Source: Veillonella sp. (GTDB lineage Bacteria > Bacillota > Negativicutes > Veillonellales > Veillonellaceae). Taken from it: a stretch of 6,125 nt of DNA. The notes under the pieces are model-generated. The model had not been told where the DNA came from. It made no database searches and saw only the letters and a program-made list of their open reading frames with translations. Below, one piece after another: positions 1 to 5,068 of the stretch. The stretch covers positions 1-6,125 of the forward strand of contig NZ_SVCB01000046.1 of assembly GCF_015058545.1 (NCBI RefSeq). The letters run 5' to 3'. Within the stretch, counting starts at the first letter, position 1; every line of letters begins with the position of its first letter. The position numbers and the translations under genes were made by a program.

Positions 1-1
1 C

Positions 2-76
2 AATGAAAAACGAATAAAAGAGAAGTTGAATTGGCTAAGCCCGGTAAAGTATCGCTTAAAGAATACAGTAGCATAA
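2..76 (+). CDS. IS3-family transposase OrfB, C-terminal end (partial)
   Basis: The frame from position 2 gives 24 residues, NEKRIKEKLNWLSPVKYRLK followed by NTVA, then TAA at 74-76. This matches the end of IS3-family OrfB integrases, where the DDE catalytic domain is followed by a tail of the form YN..R...KL..LSP..YR. The catalytic residues lie upstream of the window. The protein would cut and join IS ends as part of the OrfAB fusion made by programmed frameshift in this family. Whether the complete element is active cannot be judged from this fragment; the visible tail shows no damage. Confidence 0.8.
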   Translation, partial: NEKRIKEKLNWLSPVKYRLKNTVA

Positions 77-80
77 AAAA

Positions 81-110
81 TTCCGAGAAACCTATTCAGG
101 CTTCTCGGAA
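81..110 (+). other. Hairpin between transposase stop and IS end
   Basis: TTCCGAGAA (81-89) pairs perfectly with TTCTCGGAA (102-110). Inside, CCT (91-93) can pair with AGG (98-100) across one mismatch. No T-run follows (the next bases are ATAAAAG), so it is not a typical intrinsic terminator. It starts 5 nt after the transposase stop and may protect the 3' end of the message or limit transcription through the IS end. Confidence 0.5.
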
Positions 111-131
111 ATAAAAGTCTAACTTTTTGGG

Positions 132-156
132 GTCACTACATGGTAGTGGCTTTTTT
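132..156 (+). terminator. Intrinsic terminator at the IS right border
   Basis: GTCACTAC (132-139) and GTAGTGGC (143-150) form an 8-bp stem with one G-T wobble around an ATG loop, followed by six Ts (151-156). It would stop plus-strand transcription leaving the transposase gene. Its left arm lies inside the likely IS terminal repeat and its right arm lies outside it. Confidence 0.7.
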
Positions 157-162
157 ATTAAA

Positions 163-209
163 AAAGGCGGTAACGATTGTGATTTAACTCACATTTCGTT
201 ATCGCCTTT
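163..209 (-). terminator. Intrinsic terminator of the DASS transporter gene
   Basis: On plus, AAAGGCGGTAACGA (163-176) pairs with TCGTTATCGCCTTT (196-209) over 14 bp with one G-T wobble. An inner TGTGA/TCACA stem (178-182 with 189-193) closes a 6-nt loop. Read on minus, the stem is followed by a T-run (complement of the A-run at about 160-165), so it serves the transporter gene, which stops 42 nt before it. On plus there is no useful T-run after the stem. Confidence 0.8.
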
Positions 210-250
210 AAGCTATAGGTTTTAATGAAAACTAAGTTTTAAATCCTAAA

Positions 251-1729
251 TTAGATTAATTTCGGCAAAATGAATTCAATCCAAGGAATACCGATTACGA
301 TGAATACCGCAAGGTAGATGATGCCGAAGATGGCACCCAATTTCCAGAATTCAGGGCCTTTTACATAACCGCTGGCGAACCATACAGGGCTATGACCGGT
401 GCCGTAAGGTGTTAAGATACCCATAATACCCATTGGTAAGAGTAAGATAATCATAATCTGGCTGGCGTCAGCGCCCGGAATTTGTAAGGCTAAGGTTGCA
501 AATAAGCCAACCATAGCGGTTACGTAGGCTGTACCGGAAGCAAAAAAGTAACGAAGTACACAGAAGGCAAAGAGCATACCTAATGTCGCCATAGTTACAT
601 CGAGACCTACGAGGTAAGTACCGGCGGATTTTGCCAACCAATCAAGGAAACCTACGTTTTTAAGACCTGCTGCCATTGGTACCAAGGTAGCAAACCAAGT
701 TAATACATTCCAAGCCGGTTTATTGGCTAAGAAGTCATTCCAGGTAATGATTTTAAAGAGAACCATCAGAATGATAACGACTAAAGCCGTTGTAGTTGGG
801 TTAACACCGAACGTAGAAGAACCAATCCAAAGCGTTAAGGCGATGAGCGAGATAACCGCCATAGCGATTTCAGAAGCACTCATGGCACCTAATTTGTGGA
901 ATTCTTCTTTGGCCCATTCGGCAATCTCAGGGGAACCTTTAACTTCCGGAGGGCAAAGGTAGTATGTCAAAATCGGTGTGATTAAGAACAAGATGATACC
1001 TACCGGTGCTACTGCTAAGAACCAACTTGTCCAGTTAACGGTAGCAACACCGGATTTGGCAGCCAGTTCAACCGCCAATGGGTTCGGTGCCTGGCCGGTG
1101 AGGAATAAGGTACTGGATACGCAAGTCGTTGCTAAGCTGATCCAACATAAATAGGAGCCGATACGGCGCGGATTTTTGTCCGGATAGCTGTCGAACATTG
1201 GGCAAATACTGGATACGATAGGGTAGATAGTACCACCGCTACGGGCTGCATTACTTGGGATAAATGGTGCTAAAATAAGGTCGGTAATAGCAATGGCATA
1301 CCCGAGACCCAAGGAGGATTTACCTAATTTTTGAACTAAGAATAACGCGATGCGGCGACCGAGACCACTGTTTTGGTAACCGATACCGATCATGAAGGCG
1401 GCAAAGATTAACCATACGATGGCATTGGAAAAACCGCTGAGACCCCAGTTAATGGCCTGACCGGCTGTAGTTGGGACGATTTTACCGGCTTTTTCAACAA
1501 CCGGCATACCTACGCGGAAGAGGACCGCTAAGGTGATGGCAATCATACCGATAAAAGCAGGTGGCATTGGTTCAAGAATGAGGCCGACAACTAAGGCTGC
1601 AAAAATACTTACAAAAATCCATGCACCTGAAGATAGGCCTTCCGGTGCGCCAATGGCAAATACAATGAGTCCTACAACAATTGGGGCTAAGTACTTCCAT
1701 AAGGCATTAAAACTCAACTTTGATATCAT
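251..1729 (-). CDS. DASS-family Na+-coupled di/tricarboxylate transporter (CitT/TtdT-like)
   Basis: This 492-residue inner-membrane protein is hydrophobic throughout, with roughly a dozen membrane segments. It belongs to the divalent anion:sodium symporter family (SLC13/CitT), in the bacterial branch with E. coli CitT and TtdT, which are of nearly equal length. Supporting motifs are SGFSNAIVWLIFAAFM (98-113), GLGRRIAL (122-129), the substrate/sodium loop PSNAARSGG (158-166), TGQAPNPLAVE (211-221), RYFFASGTAY (393-402) and the second-repeat loop LTPYGTGHSPVW (439-450). Family members import or exchange succinate, malate, fumarate, tartrate or citrate; the exact substrate cannot be read from sequence. 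The ATG start is supported by AAAGGAG ending 9 nt before it. It is monocistronic, with its own promoter and terminator, and has no two-component regulator or citrate/tartrate enzyme genes beside it in the window. Confidence 0.9.
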   Translation of the reverse strand: MISKLSFNALWKYLAPIVVGLIVFAIGAPEGLSSGAWIFVSIFAALVVGLILEPMPPAFIGMIAITLAVLFRVGMPVVEKAGKIVPTTAGQAINWGLSGFSNAIVWLIFAAFMIGIGYQNSGLGRRIALFLVQKLGKSSLGLGYAIAITDLILAPFIPSNAARSGGTIYPIVSSICPMFDSYPDKNPRRIGSYLCWISLATTCVSSTLFLTGQAPNPLAVELAAKSGVATVNWTSWFLAVAPVGIILFLITPILTYYLCPPEVKGSPEIAEWAKEEFHKLGAMSASEIAMAVISLIALTLWIGSSTFGVNPTTTALVVIILMVLFKIITWNDFLANKPAWNVLTWFATLVPMAAGLKNVGFLDWLAKSAGTYLVGLDVTMATLGMLFAFCVLRYFFASGTAYVTAMVGLFATLALQIPGADASQIMIILLLPMGIMGILTPYGTGHSPVWFASGYVKGPEFWKLGAIFGIIYLAVFIVIGIPWIEFILPKLI

Positions 1730-1768
1730 ATTTTTTATCTCCTTTCTGATGATACAAAAGTACTTCTT

Positions 1769-1796
1769 ATTATATAGAAATATAGGAAATAGTAAA
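1769..1796 (-). promoter_or_regulatory. Candidate promoter of the DASS transporter gene
   Basis: On the minus strand TATAAT (1769-1774) is a perfect -10 box, with TTTACT (1791-1796) as a weaker -35 at 16-nt spacing. The start of transcription would fall near 1762, giving a leader of about 33 nt before the ATG at 1729. The -35 has only four of six consensus bases, so an activator is possible. Confidence 0.55.
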
Positions 1797-1888
1797 GTGA
1801 ATTATTGATTAAAATTACACATTATGAGAAATAGATATAAGTTACCGATTTATTTTTACGACTTTGAAAATTTTTTGTAAAAAATGTG

Positions 1889-1917
1889 TTGACAGGTTTG
1901 TAAAGTTTGCGTATAAT
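1889..1917 (+). promoter_or_regulatory. Consensus sigma-70-type promoter of the tRNA-Leu gene, with A/T-rich upstream element
   Basis: TTGACA (1889-1894) and TATAAT (1912-1917) both match consensus at the ideal 17-nt spacing. A run of T6 and A6 (about 1871-1884) lies just upstream in the place of an UP element. This is the typical design of a strong stable-RNA promoter. Transcription should start near 1924-1925, about 11 nt before the mature tRNA. Confidence 0.92.
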
Positions 1918-1935
1918 AGTCATTGTTCCGAACGC

Positions 1936-2019
1936 GCCGGAGTGGCGGAATGGCAGACGCACTTGACTCAAAATCAAGCGGGTAACACCGTGTGGGTTCA
2001 AGTCCCACCTCCGGCACCA
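1936..2019 (+). tRNA. tRNA-Leu (anticodon CAA, reads UUG)
   Basis: An 84-nt class II tRNA. Acceptor GCCGGAG (1936-1942) pairs with CTCCGGC (2009-2015), followed by discriminator A and an encoded CCA (2017-2019). The D-arm contains GGCGGAATGGCAGACGC. The anticodon stem CTTGA/TCAAG (1962-1966, 1974-1978) holds loop CTCAAAA, with anticodon CAA at 1969-1971. A long variable arm (about 1979-1991, CGG/CCG stem), as expected for leucine, precedes the T-arm GTGGG-TTCAAGT-CCCAC (1992-2008). All stems pair without mismatch. It stands alone, with its own promoter and terminator, and is not an amber suppressor (that would need CUA). Confidence 0.97.
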
Positions 2020-2023
2020 AGCT

Positions 2024-2052
2024 AAAAGACGCTCAATTGAGCGTCTTTTTTT
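2024..2052 (+). terminator. Palindromic intrinsic terminator after tRNA-Leu
   Basis: AAAAGACGCTC and GAGCGTCTTTT form a perfect 11-bp stem around an AATT loop (2024-2049), with a run of seven Ts (2046-2052). It begins 4 nt after the CCA end. The A-run on the left makes it potentially bidirectional, but no minus-strand gene runs into it from the right. Confidence 0.93.
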
Positions 2053-2238
2053 GTTGTCTAAACAGCTTCAAAATAAAACGCCTTAGTAGGACTGAATCTT
2101 GTTTCTAATAGTGATCTTGGTAAACTAGGTATTATATATGGAGTGGCAGTATAAAAATCTGACAAAATTATCGTAAACTTAACTGCATTTTAATTATGAC
2201 AATTTATCGTGACAATATTTTAAATAAATTGATTTAAT
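2053..2238. other. AT-rich intergenic stretch with imperfect TGACAA/TTATCGT repeats
   Basis: I find no open reading frame with a ribosome binding site here. The only visible structure is a repeated motif: TGACAAAATTATCGT (2160-2174), TGACAATTTATCGT (2197-2210), and then GTGACAAT directly after the second copy. The two main copies start 37 bp apart, in the same direction, upstream of the yagU-like gene. They could be sites for a DNA-binding protein or chance in AT-rich DNA. Confidence 0.35.
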
Positions 2239-2266
2239 TTGATTGATAATGATTACTTTTTATAGA
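2239..2266 (+). promoter_or_regulatory. Candidate promoter of the yagU-like gene
   Basis: TTGATT (2239-2244) and TATAGA (2261-2266) are spaced by 16 nt, each one or two bases from consensus. Transcription would start near 2273 and leave a leader of about 60 nt. The Fur-like repeat arms occupy the spacer and the start region of this promoter, the usual place for a repressor. A different -10 (such as GATAAA at 2284-2289) is possible. Confidence 0.4.
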
Positions 2267-2282
2267 ATTTTAATCATTATTG
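2244..2282. promoter_or_regulatory. Fur-box-like inverted repeat (candidate operator)
   Basis: ATAATGATTA (2246-2255) and TAATCATTAT (2271-2280) are a perfect 10-bp inverted repeat with a 15-nt spacer. The left site TGATAATGATTACTT (2244-2258) matches the 7-1-7 Fur consensus TGATAATnATTATCA at 11 of 14 positions. The right site (2268-2282) matches at 10 of 14. Fur-family proteins repress by covering promoters in this way. That the ligand is iron, rather than another metal or peroxide (PerR, Zur), is not shown by the sequence. Confidence 0.5.
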
Positions 2283-2331
2283 TGATAAAATGACGACGTA
2301 GTAGTATTTGCAAGAGAAAGGGGGCTTTGTG

Positions 2332-2886
2332 ATGAAAGTAGGTTTTAACTACATCACAGAACCAAGCAGACGTCGTGTAGGTTTGTCTGTTTTAATCGGT
2401 ATTATTGTCGGCATTATCGGTGCCATTGCTAAGTGGGGGTGGGAAGTTCCGTTTCCGCCGCGTAATCCTGATATTTTCTGGCCGGTTGACGCCATGTCGC
2501 GTGTTACACCGCCAAAAGTAGTATTAGACATGTTACATATGCCTGATTTATCCTATACATTCTCCGGTGTTTAGTTACCGCTTGATGTATTTATTGTGCA
2601 TGTTTTATTCTCCATTGTATTTGGTATTATGTATTGCGTAATCGCCGAATATTGGCCGCGCATTAAAATGTGGCAAGGTTGTGTATTCGGATTCTTTGTC
2701 TATATCTTTGCCCATGTAATTGTAATGCCTTTAATGGGCTTAGTTCCACCTTTGGCTGAAATTCCGTTTGATGAAAACTTGTCCGAATTATTCGGTCATC
2801 TTTGGTGGCTTTGGATCATGGAAGTAGCTCGTCGCGATTTACGAAATCGTATGACCGGTGAACTTGATCCTGAAAAGTATATTTAA
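2332..2886 (+). pseudogene. yagU: YagU-like (DUF1440) inner-membrane protein, interrupted by one in-frame TAG
   Basis: From ATG 2332 the frame runs 80 codons to TAG (2572-2574), then 103 more codons in the same frame to TAA (2884-2886), for a would-be length of 184. Both halves match E. coli YagU (about 204 residues), a membrane protein linked to acid resistance. The first half has RRRVGLSVLIG (13-23), AKWGWEVPFPPR (33-44) and YTFSG (75-79). The second has FSIVFGIMYCVIAE (93-106), MPLMGL.PP (132-140) and ELFGHLWW (152-159) ending in RRDLRNR (167-173). Three or four membrane helices are expected. AAAGGGGG ending 7 nt before ATG 2332 fixes the start; an in-frame TTG at 2308 lacks such a site. 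The stop follows residue 80 and cuts off most of the conserved membrane core. A GTG at 2596 could restart translation but has no ribosome binding site. CAG to TAG is the simplest origin. There is no other decay, so the mutation is recent, read through, or a sequence error. Confidence 0.85.
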
Positions 2887-2891
2887 TTAAT

Positions 2892-2973
2892 AAAACCTCT
2901 TTGTTTTAGGTATTCAGAAATGCGCTTTAAAGTAGCATTTATGACCAAAATAACTTAAAACAAAGGGGTTTTT
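2892..2973 (+). terminator. Long hairpin terminator after the yagU-like gene
   Basis: AAAACCTCTTTGTTTTA (2892-2908) pairs with TAAAACAAAGGGGTTTT (2956-2972) over 17 bp with one wobble, ending in a run of five Ts (2969-2973). The 47-nt interior also folds: GGT/ACC (2909-2911 with 2944-2946) and AAATGC/GCATTT (2918-2923 with 2935-2940). It begins 5 nt after the gene's TAA, so it most likely ends that transcript. The mirrored A-run lets it act weakly on the other strand. Confidence 0.7.
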
Positions 2974-3013
2974 ATTATATCGAAAAAAGTAGAAAGATAT
3001 AGTATAATAATTA

Positions 3014-3042
3014 TTGACAAAATTATATTTTTTCGATAAACT
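3014..3042 (+). promoter_or_regulatory. Possible distal promoter inside an inverted repeat
   Basis: TTGACA (3014-3019) is a perfect -35 box; 17 nt later lies TAAACT (3037-3042), with four of six -10 bases. The pair sits at the right half of the TATCGAAAAAA inverted repeat, whose right arm abuts the -10. If used, it would give an untranslated leader of over 300 nt for the efflux operon. Confidence 0.3.
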
Positions 3043-3240
3043 GAAACATGGTACTAGAGTTTTCGGTTCGGTTTTCATTTGTTTTATAGAAGTTGAATTG
3101 AAGGCTTTTTTAGAATAAAAATGTTGGTAATGCGTAATGCCTATCAATTTTTTATATAGTGTTTACTATGGAGTTCAAAAAGTGTGTCAGATTCTGGGTA
3201 AAGACTATTTTATAGTGATTGTTATAGTGTAGTGATTATC

Positions 3241-3259
3241 CTTATATATCTTATATAAG
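3241..3259. promoter_or_regulatory. Candidate TetR-type operator (19-bp palindrome)
   Basis: CTTATATA (3241-3248), spacer TCT, TATATAAG (3252-3259): a perfect 8-bp inverted repeat with a 3-nt centre, the usual size of a TetR-family dimer site. It lies 112 nt upstream of the tetR-like start, among TATAGTG repeats. Its all-AT arms make chance occurrence possible in this composition. Confidence 0.4.
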
Positions 3260-3306
3260 TGATGAGCAGTATAGTGTAATAATTGCTTATTTTTGTATTT
3301 TGTGTT

Positions 3307-3335
3307 TTGTGGAAGTGATTCATTATGTGTATAAG
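3307..3335 (+). promoter_or_regulatory. Candidate proximal promoter of the efflux operon
   Basis: TTGTGG (3307-3312) and TATAAG (3330-3335) are 17 nt apart. The -10 has five of six consensus bases; the -35 only the TTG. Transcription would start near 3342, about 29 nt before the tetR-like ATG, which leaves room for its ribosome binding site at 3358-3365. Confidence 0.35.
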
Positions 3336-3370
3336 AAACCACAGTGTGTATGTTGATGGAGGAGGCGACA

Positions 3371-3934
3371 ATGAAACAGCGAATTCTTGATGCGGCTGTA
3401 GCCGAAATAGAGTTACACGGCTCTTCATTTCGTATGGATGACTTGGCTAAGCGCCTTAATATTAGTAAGCGTACTTTGTATGAGAATTTTCATTCTAAGA
3501 ATGAAATTATTGAACGCATTTTGTTTGATAAAAGTCAGGATTTCTATAATTTGCATAAGCAGATATTAGAAGATGAGAGCCTGGATACGGTGACTAAGCT
3601 AAAACGTTACTTTACGGTGAAATCCGATTTGTATGCCACAATCAGCGGCGATCATTATCGTCTTATGTTTGCCTCGGTGCCATCTTTGGTAGACCAAGTA
3701 ATGCGTACAGTTGAAAAAGATTGGGAGTTACTGGGGAACTTTTTAAAAGAACAACAACGATTAGGTGTTATTAAAGATGTGGATATTGATGTATTAATAC
3801 TTATGTTTAAAGGTGTTTTACGCATAGTATTTTACGATAGCCTAGCTAACCCGGAAGATTGCAAAGAGCTTTTGTCAGAGGCTATGAACATAATATTGCA
3901 TGGTATTTTGAATGAGGAGGATAAGAATGAGTAA
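3371..3934 (+). CDS. TetR/AcrR-family transcriptional repressor of the efflux operon
   Basis: The 187-residue length is typical of the family. The N-terminal DNA-binding domain (about 1-47) opens with KQRILDAAVAEI and carries the helix-turn-helix MDDLAKRLNISKRTLYENF (22-40) followed by HSKNEIIERI, the classic TetR pattern. The C-terminal part (about 50-180) is helical and variable, as expected for ligand binding and dimerisation. ATG 3371 is chosen because GGAGGAGG (3358-3365) lies just before it; an upstream GTG at 3344 would include that site in the coding sequence. It overlaps the adaptor gene by 8 nt. Being first in the efflux operon, it very likely represses its own promoter until a pump substrate binds. 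The ligand is unknown. Confidence 0.92.
   Translation: MKQRILDAAVAEIELHGSSFRMDDLAKRLNISKRTLYENFHSKNEIIERILFDKSQDFYNLHKQILEDESLDTVTKLKRYFTVKSDLYATISGDHYRLMFASVPSLVDQVMRTVEKDWELLGNFLKEQQRLGVIKDVDIDVLILMFKGVLRIVFYDSLANPEDCKELLSEAMNIILHGILNEEDKNE
3915..3920 (+). promoter_or_regulatory. Ribosome binding site of the adaptor gene, inside the tetR-like gene
   Basis: AGGAGG lies 6 nt before ATG 3927 and within the last codons of the repressor gene. It selects ATG 3927 over the in-frame ATG at 3912, which would come before the site. Its position suggests translational coupling of repressor and adaptor. Confidence 0.8.
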
Positions 3935-5057
3935 GTTTCGATTATTGGGTGGCATTGTAGCCGGGGTGGCGATGATGCTGGTGGTTGCCGGTTGCGGTAA
4001 GGAAGAAGCGCAACAACAGGCAGTTGCAGTCAACACATATAAAATTGTGGCCACCGATACACAGATTGCAACGTCCTTTAACGGTACCGTTACATCGCAG
4101 AATAGTACAGCCATTCATGCGCGTGTTTCCGGTCACGTTGTAGAGAAGTATGTTAATGGCGGCGAACAGGTTGTTAAAGGCCAGCCTTTATTCCGTTTAG
4201 ATTCCCGTCAGTATGAAGCTAATTTAGCCAGTGCTCAGGCTAATGCAGCATCGTCCAATGCATCCTATTTAAATGCGGAACGCGATTTGCAGCGTTACCA
4301 GCAATTAGCTAATGAAGATGCCATTGCTCGTCAGACTTTGGATACCCAAGCCAGCACGACGGAACAGCAAAAAGCTGCTTTAGCGGCCAATGACGCAGCG
4401 GTTCGTATTGCTCAGGATAATTTGCAGGATACAGTTATTTATGCACCGTTTGACGGTACCTTAGAAATGGATGATGTTGATTTAGGTGCTTATGTAACGG
4501 CCGGCAGCACTACGTTAGTTACTATTAATACAGTAGATCCTGTATATGTAGAATTTGCCATGAGTGAAGCTGAATATCTTGACTTCATGAAGAATAAACA
4601 AGGTCAGAATTTAGCTAATGTACCGTTACAGCTTCGTTTATCTGACGGTTCTATCTATCAGTACACCGGTACGTTGGTGCAGGCTGCTAAGAATTTGGAC
4701 AGCACATCCGGTCAGTTAATGTTCAAAGCCTCCTTCCCAAATCCACAACACATGTTATTACCTAATATGTATGCGTCTGTTGTATCACCGGGGGATATTA
4801 TTAAAGATGCCATCTTAGTTCCGACTAAAGCCATTACCTATGTACTCGATAAATCCTTCGTATTTACGGTTGATGAAAACGGTAAAGTTACTCAGACTCC
4901 GGTTGAAACCAGCGGTACTCAGGGTATTTATACAATTGTTAAGAGTGGTATAAAACCGGGGGCAACGGTTGTTGTTGACGGCTTAACCAAGATTCGTAAC
5001 GGTGTAACAGTTAACCCTACGGCGTTGACTAAAGACCAGATTGAAAAGACGAAATAA
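3927..5057 (+). CDS. RND efflux periplasmic adaptor (AcrA/MexA-type membrane fusion lipoprotein)
   Basis: This 376-residue protein links the inner-membrane pump to an outer-membrane channel. It has a lipoprotein signal: basic start, hydrophobic 6-20, then lipobox VAGC with Cys23 as the lipidation site. Next come the first half of the lipoyl domain (about 60-93, with ARVSGHVVEKYVNGGEQVVKG beginning at 65), an alpha-helical hairpin rich in Ala and Gln (about 94-165, with RYQQLANEDAIARQTLD), the second lipoyl half (168-200, YAPFDGTLE), a beta-barrel (about 205-285) and a membrane-proximal domain (about 290-365, LVPTKAI). Order and length fit AcrA/MexA. The gene overlaps the repressor by 8 nt and is followed 11 nt later by the pump gene. 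Export of drugs, bile salts or fatty acids is the usual role; substrates cannot be named. Confidence 0.95.
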   Translation: MSKFRLLGGIVAGVAMMLVVAGCGKEEAQQQAVAVNTYKIVATDTQIATSFNGTVTSQNSTAIHARVSGHVVEKYVNGGEQVVKGQPLFRLDSRQYEANLASAQANAASSNASYLNAERDLQRYQQLANEDAIARQTLDTQASTTEQQKAALAANDAAVRIAQDNLQDTVIYAPFDGTLEMDDVDLGAYVTAGSTTLVTINTVDPVYVEFAMSEAEYLDFMKNKQGQNLANVPLQLRLSDGSIYQYTGTLVQAAKNLDSTSGQLMFKASFPNPQHMLLPNMYASVVSPGDIIKDAILVPTKAITYVLDKSFVFTVDENGKVTQTPVETSGTQGIYTIVKSGIKPGATVVVDGLTKIRNGVTVNPTALTKDQIEKTK

Positions 5058-5068
5058 GGGGGGATACT

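Larger units (their letters stand above)
1..140 (+). mobile_element. Right end of an IS3-family insertion sequence (partial)
   Basis: The window opens inside an IS3-family element. It shows the C-terminal codons of the OrfB transposase (2-76), a 9-bp hairpin (81-110), and a stretch at about 117-140 that on the minus strand reads TGTAGTGACCCCAAAAAG and onward. It therefore begins with TG, as IS3-family terminal inverted repeats do, and has the CCC plus A-run look common in the IS150 branch. I place the outer boundary at 140, where the plus strand ends in CA. The left end is outside the window, so neither the second inverted repeat nor a target duplication can be checked. The transposase tail is certain enough; the exact boundary is inference. 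Confidence 0.6.
2974..3370. other. Long AT-rich control region upstream of the efflux operon
   Basis: These roughly 400 bp hold no credible gene: the short ATG frames at 3048, 3121 and 3169 encode 12 to 15 residues without ribosome binding sites. The region holds inverted repeat TATCGAAAAAA/TTTTTTCGATA (2978-2988, 3028-3038) around a TTGACA at 3014-3019, a tandem GTAATGC pair (3127-3140), four copies of TATAGTG (3155, 3211, 3223, 3270), and a 19-bp palindrome at 3241-3259. Such a leader is long for a TetR-controlled pump operon and suggests more than one regulatory input. Confidence 0.5.

Noticed and set aside
723..962. Plus-strand frame inside the DASS transporter gene
   Set aside because: It is antisense to a well-supported gene; its composition mirrors that gene and it has no recognisable domain. 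The same applies to the plus-strand frame at 1533-1808.
2572..2574. TAG as a pyrrolysine codon
   Set aside because: The family has no known pyrrolysine member, no pyl gene or structure is visible in the window, and the nearby tRNA is an ordinary leucine tRNA.
2596..2886. Second half of the yagU-like gene as a separate gene starting at GTG 2596
   Set aside because: There is no ribosome binding site before the GTG, and the sequence is the direct continuation of the same family in the same frame. It is treated as part of the interrupted gene.
2914..3147. Minus-strand reading frame of 77 codons
   Set aside because: It begins with TTG without a ribosome binding site, runs through the terminator hairpin, and has an amino-acid content (many F, Y, K, N) typical of translated AT-rich noncoding DNA.
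3048..3216. Three tiny ATG frames (at 3048, 3121 and 3169) as leader peptides
   Set aside because: They encode 12 to 15 residues, none has a Shine-Dalgarno sequence, and none is followed by an attenuator-like set of competing hairpins.
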